Shown piece after piece: positions 57,161-64,000 of a DNA stretch of 64,000 nt. Numbering within the stretch: the stretch's first letter is position 1; every line of letters begins with the position of its first letter. Under the pieces are notes generated by a model. It worked only from the letters and a program-made list of their open reading frames with translations, had not been told where the DNA came from and made no database searches. The stretch spans positions 2,046,001-2,110,000 of the forward strand of contig NZ_CP038799.1 in assembly GCF_012223425.1 (NCBI RefSeq), read 5' to 3'. A program made the position numbers and the translations under genes. Source of the stretch: Mycolicibacterium frederiksbergense (GTDB taxonomy: Bacteria > Actinomycetota > Actinomycetes > Mycobacteriales > Mycobacteriaceae).

Positions 57161-58272
57161 CAGCGGCCCGCCTTCGTGGGATCCACGACGTGCGCGCACC
57201 GGGTCCAGGACGTGACCGCTTGCGACATCGGGTCATCGATGGTGGCCGGCTCTGATGCCGGCGTGACATCGAGCAGCCCGTGTGTCCGGCAGTAATCATC
57301 GTTGTACACGGTGTCGAAATATCGCTGGGGACCGTCGGGGAAGACCGCGGCGATCGTCTGGCCGGCCGCTGCGGTGCGCGCGGCCCAGCCCGCGACCAGC
57401 GCGACCGCTCCGACACTCCATCCGCCACTGGCATAGTAGGTGGAGGCCAACGTGCGGCATGCCCAGACGGCTTCCTGCGGAGCCACCCAGTGCACTTCAT
57501 CGAAGGCGCGGTAATCGACGTTTCCGGGATAGATGCTCGAACCCAGTCCGCGCATCAGCCGGGTGCTGGCCGTTTGACCAAAAATGGTGGAGCCCACGGT
57601 ATCGACGCCGATCAGTTTCATCCCTGGATTGAACTCCCGCAAGACGCGTGCGACGCCTGCCGAATGACCTCCGGTCCCCACCGAGCACACCAGTACGTCT
57701 ACCGGCCCCAATTGCTGGTGCAGCTCGAGGGCCAATCCGCGGTAGGCCTCGACGTTGTGCGGATTGTTGTACTGATCTGGATGCCAGGCGTGTGGATCGG
57801 ATTGCACGATCTCGGCCACGCGATCCTTACGGGCTTGCTGCCAGCCGCCGTGCGGATGGGGTTCGGTGACGAGCTCGACTTGTGCGCCGAACGCGGCAAG
57901 CATGTTCTGAATGATCGGTTCCAAGCCAGGGTCGGTGACAAGGGTCACCGGGTGACCATAGACCGTGCCGGCCAGAGCCAGTCCCAGACCCAGGGTGCCG
58001 CTGGTTGATTCGACGATGCGGGCACCTGGGACGAGGGCGCCGCAAGCGCGAGCGCGGGCCACCATGTGCAGCGCTGGACGGTCCTTCATCCCCCCGGGGT
58101 TGAATCCTTCGAGCTTCGCCCAAAAGCCCTGGCCGGCATTGCTGAACGGCTCAGTGATTCGCAGGACCGGCGTTTGACCCACCATGGTGGCCGGTCGTTC
58201 GTATCGGCCGAGGTGGGGCAGCTCGGGCAAGTGGGCATTAGGGGCAGCGTGAATGGACAGGACATGATTCAT
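57160..58272 (-). CDS. PLP-dependent cysteine synthase-family enzyme
   Basis: Fold-type II PLP enzyme of 370 residues: the PLP lysine in [11 protein letters not shown], substrate loop [12 protein letters not shown], phosphate loop [11 protein letters not shown]. Besides cysteine synthesis, relatives such as mycobacterial Cds1 degrade cysteine to H2S; the sequence alone does not distinguish them. H2S production would bind copper and cadmium, fitting this window, but this is speculation. Followed by MFS (ATGA) and preceded by the LpqS-like gene. Confidence 0.85.
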   Translation of the reverse strand: MNHVLSIHAAPNAHLPELPHLGRYERPATMVGQTPVLRITEPFSNAGQGFWAKLEGFNPGGMKDRPALHMVARARACGALVPGARIVESTSGTLGLGLALAGTVYGHPVTLVTDPGLEPIIQNMLAAFGAQVELVTEPHPHGGWQQARKDRVAEIVQSDPHAWHPDQYNNPHNVEAYRGLALELHQQLGPVDVLVCSVGTGGHSAGVARVLREFNPGMKLIGVDTVGSTIFGQTASTRLMRGLGSSIYPGNVDYRAFDEVHWVAPQEAVWACRTLASTYYASGGWSVGAVALVAGWAARTAAAGQTIAAVFPDGPQRYFDTVYNDDYCRTHGLLDVTPASEPATIDDPMSQAVTSWTRCAHVVDPTKAGR

Positions 58273-58379
58273 CGTGTGATGTCGCTTCTGTGACGCCGCG
58301 ACGGGGCGCGGCAACTGATGACGGGCAGCGGTCACCGACTGCGCCCCGAAAGGAGGGGACGCAGCCTGGCGCTGGCCGA

Positions 58380-58811
58380 TCAGCGTCGCGCGATGCAGAG
58401 CCGGGCAAGTACTTCGCGCCCGGACAGTGTGTGCGGTCGAATCCGGGGCGGGCCGCGCGGGGCCGCCACAACTCGGTTCCGCCACAACAGCGGAACACCC
58501 CCGAGGAACGCCAGAATGGCGACGATCAGCAGCGAAACTGTCCCGCGGGGAAGGACCGCCTCGGCAAAGGTGTCCGGCGAGAGCGGGGTCTCGCCACGAG
58601 AAACATGAGGGTGCTCGATCGCCACGAGCACTGAGGCATCGGCAGCATGGGCAATCAGTGCGTGGGGGCTGTGGGCCTGCGGCGCTGACTGTCTGCTCAC
58701 TAGCGCCGACTCCGCGCCGACTATCACAACCCAGAACGCGATCATGGCGACCGCGAATGCCCGTCGTCGCCGCACCGAAGTCGTATCGAGGTTGCTCACA
58801 ATGTTGCCCAC
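58380..58811 (-). CDS. LpqS-like small membrane protein
   Basis: Protein of 143 residues: one N-terminal helix (about 18-38), a His-containing extracytoplasmic part ([23 protein letters not shown]), a second helix (about 90-110), and the C-terminal signature [14 protein letters not shown], which matches the end of mycobacterial LpqS. LpqS belongs to the copper-responsive RicR regulon in M. tuberculosis. GTG start at 58811. No copper box was found upstream. Confidence 0.7.
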   Translation of the reverse strand: MGNIVSNLDTTSVRRRRAFAVAMIAFWVVIVGAESALVSRQSAPQAHSPHALIAHAADASVLVAIEHPHVSRGETPLSPDTFAEAVLPRGTVSLLIVAILAFLGGVPLLWRNRVVAAPRGPPRIRPHTLSGREVLARLCIARR

Positions 58812-59321
58812 TGTAGCAGCGCATCCGCTGGAGCCAGCGTGGCTCTACAGTCGACATCGGGTTGTGACCTGCCCGCGACATCGACTCGAGCCAGCGGGAA
58901 CGCCATAGATCACACTGATCCTGTTCCTCGAAACCACTGCCGGTCAGTGCCTTTCATCGAAATCGCAGCGCGTCACACACGCTACGCCACACTGAGACAC
59001 CCAGGTCACCTACGGTTCCGCTCCGGAGATGCGCCGTTGAGACTCGTGCAGCCTGCGCAGAAGTAGAGTTTGCTGAGACTGATGATTGGTGCGACGAAGC
59101 CCGGCCGTCGGCCCCGCTTCCGCCATATATTCAGGCTCTCGAAGCCACACTCAGGATTCGGTATGTCTGGGTGAAGATCCGCTCAAGATTGGCCGCATGT
59201 TTGATCACGTGGGCCCGAACGCGCTGCGAGGGGCAACCTGAGAACCATGGAACAAGCATCGCGTGCGTCATCGGCGTCGACCAAGGGGCTATCCGGGCGC
59301 GTCGTTGGTGGCGAGCTACGA
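58812..59321. other. Gene-poor region before the decayed two-component system
   Basis: About 510 bases with no convincing gene or operator. It may contain further worn remains of the duplicated regulator whose fragments begin at 59322. Confidence 0.4.
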
Positions 59322-59411
59322 TTGGCGAAAATGGTAGCCAGCTACCTGGAACGCGAGCAGTTCGAGGCCATAGTTGCTGACAACACGATCGACCCGGTCC
59401 TGTGCTTGTGA
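59322..59411 (+). pseudogene. Response regulator fragment
   Basis: A short frame encodes LAKMVASYLEREQFEAIVAD, matching LAEIVASYLVREQFDTRVAY of the response regulator at 44670. Everything else of the gene is gone. Confidence 0.75.
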
Positions 59412-59437
59412 AGTTTCTGTGTGTGTGGCGGAGAATC

Positions 59438-59627
59438 TTTGAACGGTCCTACCGAGCCGAGGTGGCCCGCGATAAGGGCACGCGCGGAAGCCGGCCTGGA
59501 ACTGGCCATCGCCAAAGGTCTTGTTGAAGCGACACGGCGGGACCATCGCCGCTTCCAGCGGCGGGTGAGGCGCCGGAACCACCTTCACCGTGGAATTACC
59601 AGCAGAACAAGGCGACTTCGGATGACC
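59438..59627 (+). pseudogene. Histidine kinase C-terminal fragment
   Basis: Fragments of the ATPase domain of a kinase like 45422-46561: FERSYRAEVARDKGTRGS, then LELAIAKGLVEA in the next frame, and GAGTTFTVELPAEQGD after an in-frame stop. Order and distance to DUF305-2 copy the intact cluster. Confidence 0.75.
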
Positions 59628-59659
59628 GCCGACCACTAGCGATGCATGGCTGAATTGCC

Positions 59660-60328
59660 CTATTTGTCCAGCAGTGCCCGCATCTCGTCGATCTCGGCCT
59701 GCTGAGATGTCACAATGCTTCGCGCCATGTCGATAGCTGCCGGGAACTGACCATTGTCAATCTCCTGCTGGGCCATGGTGATAGCACCCTCGTGGTGCTC
59801 GATCATCTGTTCCAGGAACAGCCTGCCGGCTTCTGGGCCCGATGCGTTCTGCAGCGCAGCCATGTCAGCTTCGGACATCATGCCGTGGCCGCCATCGCCC
59901 ATACCGGGCATATCTCCCATGTCACCACCGGACATATCGTGACCAGGCATATCCGTGCTGGTCGTGGCAGGTGCAGACGAAATGCCCCATTGCTGCAACC
60001 AGCTTTGCATCTTTTCGATCTCGGGTGCCTGCGCAGCCTTGACGTCGGTGGCCACGGAAAGCACTGCAGGATCGACACCCTGCTTACCGAGAAGCATGTC
60101 ACTCATCTCGATCGCCTGTTCATGATGCGGAATCATTCCCTGCGCGAAGGCCACGTCGGCGTCATTGTGCGTTGTGGCCGCGGCCGACGTGCTCACCGTG
60201 CTCGATACCGATGCCGGAGAGGTTAGTGAGGCAGCCTCATCGCTGGTGGCCCCACCCGAACAGGCACTCAGAACGAGGGCTGACGTCCCCAGCGCCACGA
60301 ACCCATATCCATACTGTTTGCGCTGCAT
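59660..60328 (-). CDS. DUF305 lipoprotein 2
   Basis: Paralogue of DUF305-1, 222 residues: lipobox VLSAC, repeats GMIPHHEQAIEMS and QMIEHHEGAITMA, and a Met/His/Gly-rich segment between (DMPGHDMSGGDMGDMPGMG). Probably copper-binding. The ATG at 60328 has GGAAAGG upstream. It has kept its frame although the neighbouring regulator genes have decayed. Confidence 0.9.
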   Translation of the reverse strand: MQRKQYGYGFVALGTSALVLSACSGGATSDEAASLTSPASVSSTVSTSAAATTHNDADVAFAQGMIPHHEQAIEMSDMLLGKQGVDPAVLSVATDVKAAQAPEIEKMQSWLQQWGISSAPATTSTDMPGHDMSGGDMGDMPGMGDGGHGMMSEADMAALQNASGPEAGRLFLEQMIEHHEGAITMAQQEIDNGQFPAAIDMARSIVTSQQAEIDEMRALLDK

Positions 60329-60747
60329 CCGCACACCTTTCCTCGACTCAACTGACGAACATGCGCCAACAGGGCACCACCAGGAGGCGCCCGCCACTTC
60401 AGCGTCGGACTCGCGAGTATAGGTCTCTTCCACTTCCCATAAAGATCTCATGAAGACTGCGCAGTCGGTCGACTCGATCCTTGCGCACCGGTCTGAGACA
60501 GACTTTGAGATCACACCGTGGCAAGGTGAGCGATGGCGCGAATTGTTTGCGCGGCAAAGTGCTCATGAGGCTTGCGTCGGCGGCTGAAGCCGCCGGCGGG
60601 ACGAAACCGCTGGAACCTTTCGCCGCTGAACGACACGCTGCGTAGCCGCACGAGGCAACCCTTGGATCAGGGGTTCTCGAATTAGCGAGAACCGGGGACG
60701 TTCCTCGGTCGGCCTGCAATTGACCGCTGCGGCCGAGGCGGTGTCGG
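60329..60747. other. Intergenic region with a GC-rich hairpin
   Basis: About 420 bases without a gene. One hairpin is visible at 60578-60595 (CGGCGGC-TGAA-GCCGCCG), with no T run after it, so a terminator or regulatory role is uncertain. Confidence 0.4.
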
Positions 60748-61155
60748 CTACCCCAGGGAGCCGATCAGTTCTCGGCATGCTTGTTCACATCTGCGGCAAG
60801 CATCCGCGCAAACCCGACAGTGTTCGTGATGCCCGGCATGCTTTGTGCATTCGTCGCCACAGGCCTTGCACATGGCCGCACATGTCTCGAGCACGGAGCG
60901 AGTTATCTTCGCGTCATATCCGGTATGGCGCGACAGAACACGTGCAGTTACTTCGCATAGGTCCGCGCAATCGAGATTCGTCCGTACGCACCTGGTGAGG
61001 TCGGAAACCGAATCCTCGCTCAGGCACGAATCGGCGCACGCTGAACAGCTTTGAGAGCACGACTGGCATGCCTCGATACAAGCCACCAGACTCACCTCGT
61101 TTATACCTCCCAGGTCTTTTGGGTAGGCGTCGAGCATTTGCGATACGGTACTCAT
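60748..61155 (-). CDS. csp: Cys-rich four-helix-bundle copper-storage-like protein (Csp)
   Basis: Protein of 135 residues with 18 Cys in a repeating helical pattern (ACIEACQSCSQSCSACADSC, then ETCAAMCKACGDEC, then HCRVCADACRRCEQAC). This is the Csp/DUF326 four-helix bundle, in which Cys line the core and bind many Cu(I). No signal peptide is visible, suggesting a cytosolic form. The ATG at 61155 has AGGAAAGGG upstream. Operator S14 lies about 110 bases upstream, linking copper storage to the BlaI regulon. Confidence 0.92.
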   Translation of the reverse strand: MSTVSQMLDAYPKDLGGINEVSLVACIEACQSCSQSCSACADSCLSEDSVSDLTRCVRTNLDCADLCEVTARVLSRHTGYDAKITRSVLETCAAMCKACGDECTKHAGHHEHCRVCADACRRCEQACRELIGSLG

Positions 61156-61263
61156 ATTCCCTTTCCTAAACTGTCTTCGCAATGGATCTGTAGGCGCGTG
61201 CCGGTCCCGCCTTCGCACGGATACCCCGCGCCTGAGTGGATGACACGCCGTTGGATCGAGAAA

Positions 61264-61280
61264 TCTGTAGCAACTACGTA
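61264..61280. promoter_or_regulatory. BlaI-type operator S14
   Basis: TCTGTAGCAACTACGTA: right half perfect, left half TCTGTA as in S12. Upstream of the Csp-like gene on the same strand. Confidence 0.55.
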
Positions 61281-61308
61281 GATGTAGCCGCTCGAATTAT
61301 GTTCTGCA

Positions 61309-61340
61309 GCAGGCGCAGGCGCAGGCGCAGGCGCAGGCGC
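61309..61340 (+). repeat. GCAGGC tandem repeat
   Basis: Five copies of GCAGGC plus a partial sixth. In-frame readings give Ala-Gly or Gln-Ala repeats, but no gene covers it. Not a CRISPR. Confidence 0.7.
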
Positions 61341-61415
61341 TGCCTTCGCTCCTCTACGAAACGCGCACCTGACGCCTCCATGAGGTGGCCAGCCATAGCG
61401 CAGTGGTCATGATCA

Positions 61416-61730
61416 TCAGCCTTTACGCAGCGCCGCCTTTACTTGAGCTGACTGCTCGGCATTCATCTGCTCGGCGGTGAACGCTGTGGTGGTACGCCTC
61501 CGGAATCGAACGCGGCCGTCATCAGACGCGCTGAACGCTGTTCGCGACTCATCGCCGCCCTGTGGAGATAGGCTGTGCCGCCCGCGCCGCCGCTTGCGAT
61601 ACAGGTTGTCCATGGTCGACTTGTCCATGGTCGACATCGCGGCGACGCAGGCGATCGGACAACTCCTCTAAGACGCCGCGAACCGTGATCAGCTCTTGGT
61701 GGTCCACACTTCAGTTCATGATCACCGCTT
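61416..61730 (-). pseudogene. Decayed BlaI-like repressor
   Basis: Fragments in different frames: ELSDRLRRRDVDHG before the recognition region, MSTMDNLYRKRRRGR containing the recognition helix, and a C-terminal stretch ending QVKAALRKG. The reading frame is broken more than once. It is the third decayed BlaI and has no BlaR. Confidence 0.65.
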
Positions 61731-61949
61731 CGAGATCGCCGGATCTTCGCTGTTCCGTGCGCTGTAACCCCCGCCTGGATCTGACGAGGTGGCCGATTCC
61801 TGCAGCTTCCTAATGAAGCCGCCGCCAGGCGAGATGCGACCTACTGCAAGGCTTCTCCACCTCCGATGCCGACCCCGCATCGGTAAGCCTGGTCGAGGTG
61901 TTATTGCATCGTGATTGTGACAGACGTTTCTCCTGATGCGGCAGTGATG
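61731..61949. other. Region between the BlaI remnant and operator S15
   Basis: About 220 bases with possible further BlaI remains at the left; no intact gene. Confidence 0.35.
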
Positions 61950-61966
61950 TACGTTCCAGCTACGCA
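61950..61966. promoter_or_regulatory. BlaI-type operator S15
   Basis: TACGTTCCAGCTACGCA, one change in each half-site, 6-5-6 spacing. A further perfect TACGTA at 61976-61981 and a GCAGTA at 61988-61993, but with a six-base spacer, follow just downstream. All lie upstream of the NlpC/P60 gene at 62073. Confidence 0.55.
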
Positions 61967-62072
61967 CTATTGCACTACGTACTTATCGCAGTAGTAGGAC
62001 ATCGACCACAAGTGTCTCAGCGCGCCTGGCTTCATTTGTGGCCGACGTCAGTCATCCCACTCAGGAGAATCG

Positions 62073-63476
62073 ATGCGGCACCTCACTTCATTTCTCACCG
62101 CTGGGCTGCTTGCTTCGATGCTGGTCGTTGGCTCTTCGGGCACCGCAGTGGCCGGGCACGAAAGTGGTGATGGCGACACGCTTGCGGTTCTGACCGCTGC
62201 CGTTGCCGAAGCCAACCAGCATGTTGCCGATATCGGCGCTGACATCCAACACCAGCAGGAGAGCGTCAATCGGGCCCTGGTCGAGGTTGCCAGTGCCCGC
62301 GAGGCGCTCTCCGGGGCGCACCGCAGAACCGCCGAAAGCGAGAAGGCACTCGCCGACAGCCAGACCAACATCGACGCTGCCCAACAGCGATTCGACGAGT
62401 TCGCCGCCTCCACCTATATGAGCGAGCCTTCCGGCGCACTGCCGCTGGCACGAAGCCCTGAAGACATCTTGTCGGCGGCCTCGACGCAGCAGATGTATCT
62501 CATCGCTTTCAGCGGAGTGAAACACGACCTACGCCGCAGCCAGACCGAACGGGCCAACAGGCTCTCCGCCGTCAAGCAGGCCCAGCTGGATGCGGACGCC
62601 GCAGCGGCCAAGGCGCAACGCCGACAGGACGGCGCCGTCGCCGAACTGCTCGCCGTACAGCAGGTATTCACAAACCAACAGTCTGACCTCGCACGGCTGG
62701 CCGCCGGACGCGACGCCGCACAACGGCGACTCACTGCTGCCCGGCCGCTGCCCGGTGCCGCCCACACCCTCACTCCTGCGCCCTCTGGCGTCCCAGCGCT
62801 GCCCAGCGGGCAGTGGGACCGTCCCAGCCCGTCTCCGGCGGACCGCGCCGGCGCCGAACAATGGGATACCACGCTGCCGATGGCGCCCAGCGCGAACGTG
62901 ACCGGCGACCCGATCGCCGTCATAAATGCCGTTCTCAAAATCATGGCGACCTCGGCCCAACTGACCGCCGACATGGGCCGCAACTTCCTCACCAACAATC
63001 TGGGCATTTTGTCTCCGGCGACCGCTGCCGCCGACCCCGGCATCACCAATGGACGCATTCCCCGCCTGTATGGCCGCCAGGCCTCCGAATTCGTGATCCG
63101 ACGCGCCACGTCGCAACTCGGAGTTCCCTATTCGTGGGGTGGCGGCAACGCCAACGGACCCTCGCGGGGCATCGATCAGGGAGCCAACACCGTCGGCTTC
63201 GACTGCTCAGGACTGATGCTGTACGCCTTCGCCGGCGTCGGCATCAAACTCGACCACTACTCCGGATCGCAATACAACGCCGGCCGCAAGATTCCGTCAT
63301 CGCAGATGCGGCGCGGTGACCTGATCTTCTACGGCCCCAGCGCCAGCCAACACGAAGCCATGTATCTCGGCGACGGAATGATGATCGAAGCCCCCTACAC
63401 GGGATCGGTCGTCAAGATCTCGCCTGTGCGGACCTCCGGCATGACGCCCTACGTCACGCGCTTGATCGAGTACTGA
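62073..63476 (+). CDS. Exported NlpC/P60 endopeptidase (RipA-like) 4
   Basis: Protein of 467 residues: signal peptide (1-27), coiled coil (about 35-225), linker with Pro-rich parts, NlpC/P60 domain with LGVPYSWGGG, FDCSGL (Cys378) and SQHEAMYLG (His427). Paralogue of 18479-19870 (IPRLYGRQASEFVIRR against IPRLYGQQAVEFAIRR). The ATG has AGGAGAA upstream. Fifth NlpC/P60 protein of the window. Confidence 0.93.
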   Translation: MRHLTSFLTAGLLASMLVVGSSGTAVAGHESGDGDTLAVLTAAVAEANQHVADIGADIQHQQESVNRALVEVASAREALSGAHRRTAESEKALADSQTNIDAAQQRFDEFAASTYMSEPSGALPLARSPEDILSAASTQQMYLIAFSGVKHDLRRSQTERANRLSAVKQAQLDADAAAAKAQRRQDGAVAELLAVQQVFTNQQSDLARLAAGRDAAQRRLTAARPLPGAAHTLTPAPSGVPALPSGQWDRPSPSPADRAGAEQWDTTLPMAPSANVTGDPIAVINAVLKIMATSAQLTADMGRNFLTNNLGILSPATAAADPGITNGRIPRLYGRQASEFVIRRATSQLGVPYSWGGGNANGPSRGIDQGANTVGFDCSGLMLYAFAGVGIKLDHYSGSQYNAGRKIPSSQMRRGDLIFYGPSASQHEAMYLGDGMMIEAPYTGSVVKISPVRTSGMTPYVTRLIEY

Positions 63477-63931
63477 CAGCCAGACGTCGACGATGACGGG
63501 GGCCGCGGAGTAGTCAGCTCGCCCGGCGTAGCCGCTGCGAACCGGATGCTCCTCCCGTCCCGCCCTGCTCGGTTCTGCCCGGCCGCGCACCAGCGTGGAA
63601 GAGCGCCGTCGCGGCGGCAATGGCTCAAGCCGGGAGCTAATGACCACCCGTGGGCGATACGGAGAGCAGCTGGTTTCGTCATTCAAGTGTCATCTGCGAC
63701 ATTTGGTGACATCTCAAATGACCAAATGACATCGACTTTGACAATCGACAGTGGTGGCTGTCGATCGTCAAACTGGATGGCGAACCTCACCTCTCCTAAC
63801 TGCGCCTCTTTCCGATTGTCACACAGGTGGCGGGGCGGTTTCAGTCATCCAAGTGGCGGAAGTCAGAACGGTACGGTGGTGCCAGTCGTCAGTGCGGCGT
63901 GCTAAACCAGAGCGCCACCATCGACAACACG
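63477..63931. other. Gene-free region near the right edge
   Basis: About 455 bases without a convincing gene. An interesting patch, CATTTGGTGACATCTCAAATG with ACCAAATGACATC after it (about 63699-63731), has short ATTTG and CAAATG repeats that pair, possibly an operator or attachment-like site. Confidence 0.35.
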
Positions 63932-64000
63932 CTACTTCGTGCCCGGCGCCGGCGACGACGCCTCGCCCAGCCCGAACATCGAGGCGTATTCCCCACTCAC
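63932..64000 (-). CDS. C-terminal end of an unidentified gene
   Basis: The reverse strand is open from the window edge to a TAG at 63932-63934 and reads EYASMFGLGEASSPAPGTK at its end. The Pro/Ala/Ser-rich ending is like a real protein tail, but only 22 residues are visible and no family can be given. Confidence 0.3.
   Translation of the reverse strand: MSGEYASMFGLGEASSPAPGTK

Noticed and set aside
61309..61340. CRISPR-like repeat
   Set aside because: It is a simple hexanucleotide tandem without spacers.

Overview
The window looks like a piece of a mycobacterial accessory region, either a large plasmid or a genomic island. The reasons are uniformly high GC, many GTG and TTG starts, ATGA-overlapped operons, and families typical of Mycobacterium: RipA-like NlpC/P60 proteins, mycobacterial L,D-transpeptidases with an Ig-like domain, an MPT63-like protein, an LpqS-like protein, an MmcO-like multicopper oxidase and CsoR. 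No rRNA, tRNA, CRISPR array or replication gene was seen. One IS630-type element is present.

Layout. 1-16.7 kb: end of a CadD-like transporter; a beta-lactamase-like serine hydrolase with a DsbA-like protein; L,D-transpeptidase 1; BlaI-1 with a RipA-like hydrolase; oxidase subunit III (ctaE); DsbA-like 2 with L,D-transpeptidase 2; an SPC-type P-ATPase with a cyclase-YHS protein; oxidase subunit I (ctaD); an M23 peptidase; BlaI-2/BlaR-1; and a CtaG-like protein. 16.7-25 kb: a TlpA-like thioredoxin, CopC, a second RipA-like hydrolase, CopD-CtaG, ResB and the IS630 element. 25-37.2 kb: metal resistance, with ArsR and an SPC-ATPase, an MPT63-like protein, a CPH-type ATPase, CsoR, a CPC-type ATPase, a secreted His-rich protein, an HMA chaperone, CsoR boxes and several broken genes. 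37.2-50 kb: a degenerate response regulator, an NlpC/P60 protein, BlaR-2/BlaI-3, a decayed BlaI/BlaR pair, a multicopper oxidase, a two-component system, DUF305, and a RipA-like protein divergent from L,D-transpeptidase 3. 50-64 kb: a Met-rich membrane peptide, a propeller lipoprotein, an alpha/beta hydrolase with a DUF2218 protein, TetR, a frameshifted membrane protein, MFS, a cysteine synthase-like enzyme, an LpqS-like protein, a second DUF305 beside remnants of a second two-component system, a Cys-rich copper-storage-like protein, a BlaI remnant and a fifth NlpC/P60 protein.

The main observation is a recurring 17-bp operator, TACGTA-N5-TACGTA with TACTGN, TCAGTA and similar variants, found at 15 good positions and almost always in a promoter. 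It precedes both DsbA-like genes, the three transpeptidases, the NlpC/P60 hydrolases, ctaD, ctaE, TlpA-CtaG, CopC, ResB-CopD, a response regulator, the Met-rich peptide cluster and the Csp-like gene. The window also holds three intact BlaI genes, two intact BlaR genes, and remnants of three more BlaI and one more BlaR. I infer one BlaI/BlaR-controlled regulon that joins peptidoglycan remodelling, disulfide chemistry, assembly of an accessory heme-copper oxidase, and copper handling. A separate CsoR circuit controls the copper ATPases. All functions are read from sequence features and memory of families; no database search was run.
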